From Aquabacterium lacunae (lineage in GTDB: Bacteria > Pseudomonadota > Gammaproteobacteria > Burkholderiales > Burkholderiaceae_C), in contig NZ_SIXI01000001.1 in the NCBI RefSeq assembly GCF_004310865.1, positions 496,001 to 560,000 on the forward strand: a stretch of 64,000 bases of DNA, read 5' to 3'. Positions 18,590 through 26,747 of the stretch are shown one piece after another. The position numbers and the translations under genes are program-made. Every line of letters starts with the position of its first letter. The first letter of the stretch is position 1. The notes below the pieces were generated by a model. It ran no database searches. It had not been told where the DNA came from and saw nothing but the letters and a program-made list of their open reading frames with translations.

Positions 18590-18763
18590 TCAGACCTGAA
18601 CCATCTCGAAATCTTCCTTGCGGGCGCCACATTCCGGGCAGACCCAGTTCATCGGCACCTGCTCCCAGGGCGTTCCGGGCGCAATGCCCTCATCGGGCAG
18701 GCCTGCGGCCTCGTCATAAATCCACCCACAGATCAGGCACATCCAGGTTCGGGAAGCGTTCAC
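18590..18763 (-). CDS. Rubredoxin
   Basis: Small Fe(Cys)4 electron carrier of about 57 residues. The two cysteine knuckles are CLICGW (Cys9, Cys12) and CPECGA (Cys42, Cys45), with the family linker IYDEAAGLPDEGIAPGTPW between them. The start is uncertain: GTG 18763 gives a normal-length N-terminus, ATG 18742 would lose six residues and TTG 18787 would add eight atypical ones. Rubredoxin next to pilG on one side and a thiD-like gene on the other is a recurring Burkholderiales arrangement. Its redox partner (alkane hydroxylase, reductase or other) is not in the window. Confidence 0.9.
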   Translation of the reverse strand: MNASRTWMCLICGWIYDEAAGLPDEGIAPGTPWEQVPMNWVCPECGARKEDFEMVQV

Positions 18764-18794
18764 GTTTGTTTGGCAGCATGAATACAATCAAACC

Positions 18795-18800
18795 ATTGTA
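18795..18800 (-). promoter_or_regulatory. Candidate -10 box for rubredoxin and the Pil-Chp cluster
   Basis: TACAAT on the minus strand, with TTGGAG as a poor -35 match 16 bases further upstream. Transcription would start near 18788, about 25 bases before the preferred GTG start of rubredoxin. It could drive the whole downstream pil cluster. Confidence 0.4.
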
Positions 18801-18936
18801 GCCACGCCAACCCCCTCTCCAAGCAGGGTTTCCGGGCACAGCCTCCCCGTCTGCGGTGTTGTATCCAGACGCTACACAACCGGCCAGCGCCTTTTGCGCG
18901 GGCCCACGGCACTCCCGGTCACCCAGGCACCACTGC

Positions 18937-19896
18937 ATGAGCCAATACCCTGAAGGCACCCTCGGCACCGCCGAAGGCGACGCCACCGCCCAAGAACCCA
19001 GCGCACCCGCGTGCGTGCTGACCTTCAACACCAGCGACCCCAGCGGCGGCTCCGGCCTGGCCGCCGATGTCAGCACCATCGCCTCCATGGGAGCCCACGC
19101 CCTGCCCGTGGTCACCGGCATCCTGGTGCGCGACACCGCCGAGGTAATCGACAGCCACGAGATCGACCCCGACGTGGTGGTCGAGCAGGCCCGCGTCATC
19201 CTGGAAGACGTGCAGATCGCCGCCGTCAAGGTGGGTTTCCTGGCCAGCGCAGAGTGCATCAGCGCCGTGGCCGAGGTGCTGGCCGACTATTCCGATGTGC
19301 CGGTGGTGAGCTACCTGCCCAACCTGAGCTGGATGGACGACGAGCAGCAGGGCTCCTACCTCGACGCATTCAAAGAGTTGATCCTGCCGTCGACCACCCT
19401 GCTGGTGGGCAACCACAAGACCCTGACCGATTTCCTGTTGCCCGACTGGGAGTCCGAGCGGACGCCGTCGGCCCGAGAACTGGCCGTGGCCGCGGCCGAA
19501 AGCGGCACGCAGTTCGTGCTGGTCACAGGCATCAACCTGCCCGATCAGTTCATCGACAACGTGCTGGCTTCGCCGGAAGGCGCACTGGCGGGCGAACGCT
19601 TCGAGCGTTTCGAAGCCGGCTTCGTGGGGGCCGGCGAAACGCTGTCGGCTGCGCTGGCCGCCATCCTGGCCTCGTCGGATCAGGTCGATGCGGCCGTGTC
19701 CGAAGCCCTGAGCTTCCTCGACCAGGCCCTCGACTCCGGCTTCCGTCCCGGCATGGGCCATGTGGTGCCCGACCGCTTCTTCTGGGCCTTGCCCCCAGGT
19801 GAAGAAGGCGAAGCCGCCCCTGGCTCGCCCGCGGCCAGCCTGAACACCGGCGACGACACCTCGACCGCCCCGTCCAACCCTCGCCAAGTCCACTGA
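18937..19896 (+). CDS. Divergent hydroxymethylpyrimidine/phosphomethylpyrimidine kinase (ThiD-like)
   Basis: Ribokinase-fold protein of 319 residues, related to ThiD of thiamine synthesis. The N-terminal motif [20 protein letters not shown] (33-52) is clearly ThiD-like. Other signatures are altered: the usual VxDPV motif reads SYLPNLSW, the TPNxxEA segment reads [10 protein letters not shown], and the GTGCT anion-hole/catalytic motif reads GAGET with Glu234 in place of Cys. A 50-residue C-terminal tail is low in complexity. The ATG at 18937 is the first plausible start. It shares one base with hemL (TGATG), so the two are co-translated. Enzymatic activity on thiamine precursors is uncertain. 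Confidence 0.75.
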   Translation: MSQYPEGTLGTAEGDATAQEPSAPACVLTFNTSDPSGGSGLAADVSTIASMGAHALPVVTGILVRDTAEVIDSHEIDPDVVVEQARVILEDVQIAAVKVGFLASAECISAVAEVLADYSDVPVVSYLPNLSWMDDEQQGSYLDAFKELILPSTTLLVGNHKTLTDFLLPDWESERTPSARELAVAAAESGTQFVLVTGINLPDQFIDNVLASPEGALAGERFERFEAGFVGAGETLSAALAAILASSDQVDAAVSEALSFLDQALDSGFRPGMGHVVPDRFFWALPPGEEGEAAPGSPAASLNTGDDTSTAPSNPRQVH

Positions 19897-21191
19897 TGTC
19901 CAGCAACCAGGCCCTGTTCGAGCGCGCCCAGCGCGTCATCCCGGGCGGCGTGAATTCACCCGTGCGCGCCTTCCGCGCCGTGGGCGGCACACCGCGCTTC
20001 ATTGCCCGCGCCCAAGGCGCCTACATGTGGGACGCCGAAGGCCGCCAGCTGATCGACTACATCGGCTCGTGGGGCCCCATGATCCTGGGTCACGGCCACC
20101 CTGATGTGCTCGATGCAGTGCAGCGCGCCGTGACCGAAGGCTTTTCCTTCGGCGCCCCCACCGAGCGCGAGATCGAACTGGCCGAAGAAATCCTCAAGCT
20201 GGTGCCCTCGGCCGAGCAGGTGCGCCTGGTCAGCTCGGGCACCGAAGCGGCCATGACGGCCATCCGCCTGGCGCGCGGTGCCACCGGCCGCAGCAAGCTC
20301 ATCAAGTTCGAGGGCTGCTACCACGGCCACGCCGACGCCCTGCTGGTCAAGGCCGGCTCGGGTCTGGCCACCTTCGGCCATCCCACCAGCGCTGGCGTGC
20401 CCGCCGAAGTGGTCCAGCACACCCTGGTGCTTGAATACAACAACCTTGAGCAGCTGGACGAAGCCTTCCGCCAGCACGGTGCCGACATCGCCTGCGTGAT
20501 GATCGAGCCCATTGCCGGCAACATGAACTTCGTGCGCGCCAGCGTGCCGTTCATGACCCGCCTGCGCGCGCTGTGCAGCCAGCACGGCGCCCTGCTGGTG
20601 TTCGACGAGGTGATGTCGGGCTTCCGCGTGGCCCTGGGCAGCGCCCAGAGCCTGTACGCCCAGCAGATCCCCGGCTTCCAGCCTGATCTGTCGGTGTTCG
20701 GCAAGGTGATCGGTGGCGGCATGCCGCTGGCCGCCTTCGCGGGCCCCAAGGCCATCATGGAAAAGCTGGCCCCGCTGGGCGCGGTCTACCAGGCCGGCAC
20801 GCTGTCGGGCAACCCAGTGGCCACCGCCTGCGGCCTGGCCACGCTGCGCCTGATCCAGCAGCCCGGCTTTTTCGACACCCTGGGCGCCCGCACCCGCCGC
20901 CTGACCGAGGGCCTGCAGGCCGCGGCCACGGCAGCCGGCATCGACCTGCGGGGCGACTGCCAGGGCGGCATGTTCGGATTCTTCTTTGCCGACCACCTGC
21001 CCCAGAACTACCCGGCCGTCATGGCCACCGACAAGGAGCGCTTCAACCGCTTCTTCCACCTCATGCTCGACGGTGGCGTGTACCTGGCCCCGGCCATGTA
21101 CGAAGCGGGTTTTGTGAGTGCCGCCCACACCGACGCCGACATCGACCAGACCCTGGCGGTGGCCACCCGGGCTTTCCAGACCCTCGGCTGA
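19896..21191 (+). CDS. hemL: Glutamate-1-semialdehyde 2,1-aminomutase
   Basis: PLP enzyme that converts glutamate-1-semialdehyde to 5-aminolevulinate, the second step of C5-pathway heme synthesis. Its 431 residues are standard. The N-terminus ([14 protein letters not shown]) and [17 protein letters not shown] are typical. The PLP-binding lysine is Lys270 in [14 protein letters not shown], and the [16 protein letters not shown] segment binds the cofactor phosphate. It is translationally coupled to the thiD-like gene upstream by a TGATG junction. Confidence 0.97.
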   Translation: MSSNQALFERAQRVIPGGVNSPVRAFRAVGGTPRFIARAQGAYMWDAEGRQLIDYIGSWGPMILGHGHPDVLDAVQRAVTEGFSFGAPTEREIELAEEILKLVPSAEQVRLVSSGTEAAMTAIRLARGATGRSKLIKFEGCYHGHADALLVKAGSGLATFGHPTSAGVPAEVVQHTLVLEYNNLEQLDEAFRQHGADIACVMIEPIAGNMNFVRASVPFMTRLRALCSQHGALLVFDEVMSGFRVALGSAQSLYAQQIPGFQPDLSVFGKVIGGGMPLAAFAGPKAIMEKLAPLGAVYQAGTLSGNPVATACGLATLRLIQQPGFFDTLGARTRRLTEGLQAAATAAGIDLRGDCQGGMFGFFFADHLPQNYPAVMATDKERFNRFFHLMLDGGVYLAPAMYEAGFVSAAHTDADIDQTLAVATRAFQTLG

Positions 21192-21310
21192 GGGGGAACG
21201 CCTCACAAACCCTGATGATCGCCCGCCGTGGAATGAGGCATCCTCGACTGTGATTTTTTCCCATCCGCCAGCACGGCGGGTGGCCCCCAGTCCAGCACGC
21301 CCCCTCTGAC

Positions 21311-22990
21311 ATGGCAGTGAACTTCAGACGCACCTGGATGGCCTGCGCAGCGCTCGCCCTGAGCCTGACGCTCAGCGGCTGTTTCGAGCCCGCCGAACCC
21401 AGCACGCCCCCCACGACCGACACCGCCGCACGTTTCCTGAACATGACCACGTTCGGTGCCACGCAGGCCGACGTGGACAAGCTGGTGGCGCTGGGCTACG
21501 AAGGCTGGCTGAACGAGCAATTCGCGGCCACCCCCATCGACACGCATTACGGCTATGCCGACCGCGGAGGCCCGCCTGACTGCGCGGTCTGCCCGGCCGA
21601 AGCCATTGGCGGCGTCATCGACAGTTTCTGGTACCAGGCGATCAAGAGCCCCGACCAGTTGCGACAGCGCGTGGCCCTGGCCTGGCTGGAACTGTTCGTG
21701 GTCAGCGCCGCCACCGACAGCGCCATCGAGCTGGAGCCTTATGCCATGGCGGCTTACCTGGATCTGCTGTCCAGGAACGCTTTTGCCAACTACCGACAGG
21801 TTCTGGAAGCCGTGACGCTGAGCCCTGCCATGGGGCATTACCTGTCGCACATGCAAAACGACAAGGAAGACCCTGCGACTGGCCGGCTTCCAGACGAAAA
21901 CTACGCGCGGGAGGTGATGCAGCTGTTCACCATCGGCAAGTGGATGCTCAACACCGACGGCACCCGCATGACGGACGGCAATGGCAACCCCATTCCGACC
22001 TATTCGCAAGCTGATGTGATGGGCCTGGCCAAAGTGCTGACCGGCTGGAGCTGGGGCGGCCCCGACACCTCCGAAGAACGCTGGGTGGGCGGCCCGATCA
22101 ATTTTGCGATGGCCCGCAGCTGGGAGCTGCCCATGCAGCCCTATCCACAGCACCACTCCACATCCGAGGCGCAGATCGTCGGTGGCGTGACCATCCCGGC
22201 CAACACCTCCGCGCCCGACAGCCTGAAGATCGCGCTGGACACCCTGTTCAACCACCCGAACGCCGGCCCCTTCATCGCCACGCACTTCATCAAGCGGCTG
22301 ACCACGAGCAACCCCTCGCCGGAGTACGTGGCACGGGTTGCCGCCGTCTTCAATGCCAACAAGGCCAATGAACGCGGGAACATGCAATCGGTGATCCGTG
22401 CCGTCTTGTTCGATCCCGAAGTGTGGGATGGCCGACACCTGACCAGCCCCACCTGGGGCAAACCGCGCGAACCCATCGTCAAAGCGGCCCAACTGGTTCG
22501 CGGGCTGTCATGCCGATCGTCCAGTGGCATGTACCCCTTGGGCACACTCCAGGCCACCAATTACGACCTGGGTCAGGCACCGTTGATGTCGAACTCGGTG
22601 TTCAACTTTTTCCTGCCCGACCACCAGCCCCAAGGCGAACTGAGCAACCTCAACCTCAGTGCTCCTGAGTTCCAGATTGCCAACGACAACACCACCATCG
22701 GCCACTTGAACTACATGTGGTCGCTGCTGGGTTTTGGCTTGACCACCAACCAGAACAGCCTGGTGTGCGACTACAGCGCCTTCACGCCGCTGGCCAGCCA
22801 GCCCGACGCCCTGATCGACGCCCTGGTCAACCGGTTCGTGGGTGCCCCCATTTCGGCCCAAGGGCGCCAAACGATCAAGGACGGCATCACCAGCATCGCC
22901 GACAACGGCACGGTGGCTGCTCGCGAAAACCGGGTGAAGACCGCCCTGCTGCTGCTGGCCAGCACGCCTGAATTCAACGTGCAGCGTTGA
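21311..22990 (+). CDS. DUF1800 family exported lipoprotein
   Basis: A 559-residue protein of the DUF1800 family, function unknown. The N-terminus has a signal peptide ending in the lipobox LSGC (Cys24), so it is predicted to be lipid-anchored. Family features include RFLNMTTFGATQADVDKLVA near the start, RQRVALAWLELFVVS, the NYAREVMQLFTIG segment, FIATHFIKRLTTSNPS and FNFFLPDHQPQG. It is followed after 12 bases by a DUF1501 gene, the usual partner, so the two probably work as one exported module. A 119-base gap after hemL separates it from that operon. Confidence 0.85.
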   Translation: MAVNFRRTWMACAALALSLTLSGCFEPAEPSTPPTTDTAARFLNMTTFGATQADVDKLVALGYEGWLNEQFAATPIDTHYGYADRGGPPDCAVCPAEAIGGVIDSFWYQAIKSPDQLRQRVALAWLELFVVSAATDSAIELEPYAMAAYLDLLSRNAFANYRQVLEAVTLSPAMGHYLSHMQNDKEDPATGRLPDENYAREVMQLFTIGKWMLNTDGTRMTDGNGNPIPTYSQADVMGLAKVLTGWSWGGPDTSEERWVGGPINFAMARSWELPMQPYPQHHSTSEAQIVGGVTIPANTSAPDSLKIALDTLFNHPNAGPFIATHFIKRLTTSNPSPEYVARVAAVFNANKANERGNMQSVIRAVLFDPEVWDGRHLTSPTWGKPREPIVKAAQLVRGLSCRSSSGMYPLGTLQATNYDLGQAPLMSNSVFNFFLPDHQPQGELSNLNLSAPEFQIANDNTTIGHLNYMWSLLGFGLTTNQNSLVCDYSAFTPLASQPDALIDALVNRFVGAPISAQGRQTIKDGITSIADNGTVAARENRVKTALLLLASTPEFNVQR

Positions 22991-23002
22991 CTGGAGCCCC
23001 AC

Positions 23003-24334
23003 ATGATGAATCGACGTGAAGCACTGCGCCTGATCGGTCATGGTGGCGCTGGCCTGAGCCTGAGCGCCCTGGCCCCCTCTTTGATGGCCGCCACCGATGG
23101 CACCCACTACAAGGCCGTGGTGTGCATCTTCCTGTTTGGCGGCAACGACCAATCCAACACCATCGTCCCCACCAGCAGCGCTGCCTACAGCGCTTACCGC
23201 ACGGCGCGCCCCACACTGGCGCTTCCCACCAACAGCCTGCTGCCCATGACCGGCACCGGCCTGGGCCTGCACCCGAACCTGGCTGGCATCCAGGGCCTGT
23301 TCAACAGCGGCAAGGCCGCGGTGCTGGCCAATGTGGGCCCGCTGGTCGAGCCCATCAACAAGGCTCAATGGAACAACGGGCAACCGCTGGTCACCGTGCC
23401 CAGTCAGTTGTTCTCGCACTCCGATCAGGCCGCCCACTGGCAAACCGCCACGCCCACCCAGACGTCACGCACAGGCTGGCTGGGGCGCCTGTCGGACCAG
23501 CTGCTGCCCACCTTCAACGGCAGCAGCCAGATCCCCGGAGTGATCTCTGCCGGCGCGCCGGCACTGATCACCACAGGCGCCAACGGCCAGGCCTTCCAGA
23601 TTGCGGCCACTGGCAAGCCGGCCACGCCCAGCATGGCGGGCAGCATGTTCGGTGCAGGGCCCAGCAGCACACTCACCAGCCGCATCCTGGCCAGCGACAC
23701 CGACAACGCCCTGATGCGCCACTGGAGCAATGTCAGCACCCAGGCCATCGGTCGGGCCGCCACGCTCAGCACCGCCATGAACTCGGTGTCGGTCAGCACG
23801 GCTTTTCCCGCCACCAGCCTGGGCAACCAGCTCAAGACGATTGCCACCCTGATCGCCGCACGCAGCCGGCTCGGCCATGGCCGCCAGGTGTTTTTCGCCA
23901 GCATGATCGGCTTCGACCAGCATGACAATCTGCTGATTGACCATGCCAAACGGCTGCAAGAGCTCAACGACGCGGTCAAGGCCTTCCATGACGCCACAGT
24001 GGCGCTGGGCGTGGATCAACAGGTCACCACCTTCACAGCGTCTGACTTCGGCCGCGCCCTGCTGTCCAACGGCAAGGGCTCGGACCACGGTTGGGGCGGG
24101 CACCACTTCGTCATCGGTGGCGCAGTCAAGGGCGGCAAGGTGTACGGCAGCTTCCCCACTGTGGCCCTGGGCGGCCCGGAAGACGCTGGGCAGGGCCGCC
24201 TGATCCCGACCACGGCCACCGACCAGTACGCCGCCACCATCGCGAAATGGTTCGGTGCCGACGCCACGGCCCTGGCGGCCGCCCTGCCCAACCTGAAGAA
24301 CTTCGCCACCCAGGACCTGGGCTTCATGGCCTGA
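23003..24334 (+). CDS. DUF1501 family exported protein
   Basis: A 443-residue protein of the DUF1501 family, which has an alkaline phosphatase/sulfatase-like fold; its substrate is unknown. The N-terminus MMNRREALRLIGHGGAG carries a twin-arginine-like motif and a hydrophobic stretch ending in SLMAA, suggesting Tat export. Characteristic segments are FLFGGNDQSNTIVP, the FDQHDNLLIDHAKRLQELND region, and ASDFGRALLSNGKGSDHGWG. GGAG lies upstream of the ATG. The partner DUF1800 gene ends 12 bases before it. Confidence 0.85.
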   Translation: MMNRREALRLIGHGGAGLSLSALAPSLMAATDGTHYKAVVCIFLFGGNDQSNTIVPTSSAAYSAYRTARPTLALPTNSLLPMTGTGLGLHPNLAGIQGLFNSGKAAVLANVGPLVEPINKAQWNNGQPLVTVPSQLFSHSDQAAHWQTATPTQTSRTGWLGRLSDQLLPTFNGSSQIPGVISAGAPALITTGANGQAFQIAATGKPATPSMAGSMFGAGPSSTLTSRILASDTDNALMRHWSNVSTQAIGRAATLSTAMNSVSVSTAFPATSLGNQLKTIATLIAARSRLGHGRQVFFASMIGFDQHDNLLIDHAKRLQELNDAVKAFHDATVALGVDQQVTTFTASDFGRALLSNGKGSDHGWGGHHFVIGGAVKGGKVYGSFPTVALGGPEDAGQGRLIPTTATDQYAATIAKWFGADATALAAALPNLKNFATQDLGFMA

Positions 24335-24347
24335 CTTGCGGGAATGA

Positions 24348-24374
24348 GCGGGGGGTGGGCACGCCCCACCCCGC
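24348..24374. terminator. Strong GC hairpin between the DUF1501 gene and mpl
   Basis: Inverted repeat GCGGGG(G)GTGGG / CCCCACCCCGC with a 4-base loop. It lacks a T-run, so it is at best a non-canonical terminator for the DUF1800/DUF1501 pair. It ends 3 bases before the TAGAAT hexamer of mpl and covers the place where a -35 element would be. Confidence 0.4.
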
Positions 24375-24377
24375 CGC

Positions 24378-24383
24378 TAGAAT
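24378..24383 (+). promoter_or_regulatory. Leaderless-type -10 box before mpl
   Basis: TAGAAT followed by 6 bases and the mpl ATG. There is no Shine-Dalgarno sequence in the 6-base gap, so transcription is expected to begin on the start codon. Confidence 0.5.
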
Positions 24384-24389
24384 CGGCGC

Positions 24390-25766
24390 ATGCACATTCA
24401 CATCCTCGGCATCTGCGGCACCTTCATGGGTGGCGTGGCTGCCCTGGCCCGGGAAGCGGGCCACCGAGTGACCGGCTGCGACGCCGGCGTCTACCCGCCC
24501 ATGAGCGACCAGTTGCGCGCCCTGGGCATCGACCTGATCGAGGGCTACACGCCCGACCAGCTCGCGCTCAAGCCTGATCTGTTCGTGATCGGCAATGTGG
24601 TCTCTCGCGGCAATGCCCTGATGGAAGCCATCCTGGATGCCGGCCTGCCCTACATCAGCGGCCCGCAATGGCTGGCCGAACACGTGCTGCAGGGCCGCCA
24701 TGTGCTGGCCGTGGCCGGCACCCACGGCAAGACCACCACCACCTCGATGCTGACCTGGATCCTGGAGGACTGCGGCCTGCAGCCCGGCTTCCTGGTGGGC
24801 GGGGTGCCCCAGAACTTCGGTGTGTCGGCCCGCCTGGGTCGCCTGGACGAGGCCTCGCGCCCGGCCAGTGGTCACCCCTTTGTGATCGAGGCCGACGAGT
24901 ACGACACTGCCTTCTTCGACAAGCGCAGCAAGTTCGTGCATTACCGGCCCCGCACCGCCGTGCTGAACAACCTCGAATTCGATCACGCCGACATCTTTGC
25001 CGACCTGGCCGCCATCGAGACGCAGTTCCACCACCTGGTGCGCACGGTGCCGGCCTCGGGTCGCCTCGTGGTCAACGCACGGGAAGAATCGCTGGAGCGC
25101 GTGCTCAAGCGCGGCTGCTGGAGCGACGTGGCGCGCTTCGGCGTGCGCGGTGACGTGCCCGGCTTCCGAGCCCGTGGCGAGCCCCATGCCTTCGACGTGC
25201 TGAAGTCGGGCGTGCTGGTGGGGCGTGTGGAGTGGAGCCTGCTGGGCGAGCACAACCAGATGAATGCACTGGCTGCCATCGCCGCGGCCGAACATGTGGG
25301 CGTGGCCCCGAAAGACGCTTGCGCGGCCCTGGGGCGCTTTGCCAACGTCAAGCGCCGGCTGGAGTTGCGCGGCACGGTGCGCGACATCACCGTGTACGAC
25401 GATTTCGCCCACCACCCCACGGCCATCCGCACCACGGTCGATGGGCTGCGCCGCAAGGTGGGGCCTGGCCAGCGCATCCTGGCCGTGTTCGAGCCCCGTT
25501 CCAACACCATGAAACTGGGCACCATGAAGGCCCAGCTGCCCTGGTCACTGGAAGAAGCCGACCTGGCCTTCTGCCACAGCGGCGGGCTGGGCTGGGACGC
25601 CCATGAGGCCCTGCTGGAAATGGGCGAGCGCGCCGTGGTGTCCGACCACATCGACACCCTGGTGGCCAAGGTGGCCAAGGTGGCCCGCCCGGGCGATCAC
25701 ATCCTGTGCATGAGCAACGGCGGCTTCGGCGGCATCCACGACAAGCTGCTCAAGGCGCTGGGCTGA
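24390..25766 (+). CDS. mpl: UDP-N-acetylmuramate:L-alanyl-gamma-D-glutamyl-meso-diaminopimelate ligase
   Basis: Recycles cell-wall peptide by joining the intact murein tripeptide to UDP-MurNAc, feeding peptidoglycan synthesis. The 458-residue Mur-ligase has the N-terminal Rossmann motif HILGICGTFMGGVA, the ATP loop AGTHGKTTT near 109-117, FVIEADEYDTAFFDKRSKF, which is specific to Mpl, and the C-terminal domain with FAHHPTAIRTT and FEPRSNTMK. It appears to be transcribed alone from a leaderless-type promoter. It converges on the glycerophosphodiesterase gene. Confidence 0.96.
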   Translation: MHIHILGICGTFMGGVAALAREAGHRVTGCDAGVYPPMSDQLRALGIDLIEGYTPDQLALKPDLFVIGNVVSRGNALMEAILDAGLPYISGPQWLAEHVLQGRHVLAVAGTHGKTTTTSMLTWILEDCGLQPGFLVGGVPQNFGVSARLGRLDEASRPASGHPFVIEADEYDTAFFDKRSKFVHYRPRTAVLNNLEFDHADIFADLAAIETQFHHLVRTVPASGRLVVNAREESLERVLKRGCWSDVARFGVRGDVPGFRARGEPHAFDVLKSGVLVGRVEWSLLGEHNQMNALAAIAAAEHVGVAPKDACAALGRFANVKRRLELRGTVRDITVYDDFAHHPTAIRTTVDGLRRKVGPGQRILAVFEPRSNTMKLGTMKAQLPWSLEEADLAFCHSGGLGWDAHEALLEMGERAVVSDHIDTLVAKVAKVARPGDHILCMSNGGFGGIHDKLLKALG

Positions 25767-25779
25767 GCCCTGCCCTTGA

Positions 25780-26586
25780 TCAGGTCGTCGCTTCGGCCCG
25801 GGCTTCGGGCTCGAACAGGTCCACCCGGTCGGTGATGAGGCCGTCCAGCCCGGCGGCCCACAGCGCCTTGGCCCGCTCGGCCTCGTTGACGGTGTAGGTC
25901 AGCACCCTCAGGCCCCGTGCGTGGGCCAGGGCGATGTTGCCTGCATCGAGCAGTGCATGGTGCGGCACCACGGCCACACAGCCCAGCGCCTGGGCTTCGT
26001 CCAGCCAGGTGGGGCGCGAGGCCTCCAACAGCAGGGCCCGGGGCAGCTGGGGCTGGGCCTGCTGTGCCGCGTGCAACGCGTCCACTTTGAACGACGACAG
26101 CAGCGGCTGCACGCCACGGGTGGGCCACCACCGTGCCACGGCGTCGGCCACCGCGCGGCCGGTCTCGGCTTCTTGCCCGGGGCTGGGCTTGATCTCCAGG
26201 TTCACCAGCAGGTCGTTGGCCTGCAACCAGGCCGCCAGCACCTCCAGGCTGAGCAGGGGCTCACCGACGTACATGGGGCTGTGCCAAGCGCCAGCATCCA
26301 GCCCGCGCAAGGCCGCCCAGGGCTGCAGCATGGCCGGCCCCTGCCCCGAGGTGGTGCGGGCCAGGTCGGCGTCGTGCAACAGGAACAGCTGCCCGTCGGC
26401 GCTGAGCTTGACGTCGCACTCGAACATGCGAAAACCATGCTGCGCCCCCAGGCGGAAAGCCGCGAGCGTGTTCTCGGGGGCCAGCTTGCCGGCGCCTCGG
26501 TGCGCCACCCAGCGGGGGTAGGGCCATGAGGCAGCACCCGAGCGGATGCCATCAGATGAAAAATCAGGGGACGCAGGGGCTGTCAT
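25780..26586 (-). CDS. Glycerophosphodiester phosphodiesterase
   Basis: Cleaves glycerophosphodiesters, such as glycerophosphocholine, to glycerol-3-phosphate and an alcohol. Its 268 residues form a single GDPD TIM-barrel domain. Catalytic residues are visible in VAHRGAG (His29), ECDVK (Glu56, Asp58) and LLHD (His71), followed by NLEIKP. There is no signal peptide, so it should be cytoplasmic like UgpQ. ATG 26586 is chosen because upstream in-frame codons lack family similarity. It has no Shine-Dalgarno, and TATGCT lies 6 bases before the ATG, a weaker case of the leaderless pattern. Confidence 0.92.
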   Translation of the reverse strand: MTAPASPDFSSDGIRSGAASWPYPRWVAHRGAGKLAPENTLAAFRLGAQHGFRMFECDVKLSADGQLFLLHDADLARTTSGQGPAMLQPWAALRGLDAGAWHSPMYVGEPLLSLEVLAAWLQANDLLVNLEIKPSPGQEAETGRAVADAVARWWPTRGVQPLLSSFKVDALHAAQQAQPQLPRALLLEASRPTWLDEAQALGCVAVVPHHALLDAGNIALAHARGLRVLTYTVNEAERAKALWAAGLDGLITDRVDLFEPEARAEATT

Positions 26587-26747
26587 GCGTTCAGCATAAC
26601 GCCCTGTCCAGGGTCGGGGCATGGGCGGTGCGGTAACATCCACCCTCAGGCGCGAAAACCCCCACATGTGTCGCCTGGGTCGACCGAAAGGCCCCCAGGC
26701 GCTTCGATCTTTTGTCAAACCAAGGCCTTTTCGCGTCTGGCGCACTC

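Noticed and set aside
18801-18936. Possible TPP riboswitch before the thiD-like gene
   Set aside because: No THI-box conserved segments were recognized in the 136 bases, and the space is shared with the rubredoxin promoter.
21192-21310. Short repeat CCGCC/GGCGG between hemL and the DUF1800 gene
   Set aside because: No T-run follows on either strand, and the stem is only 5 bases.
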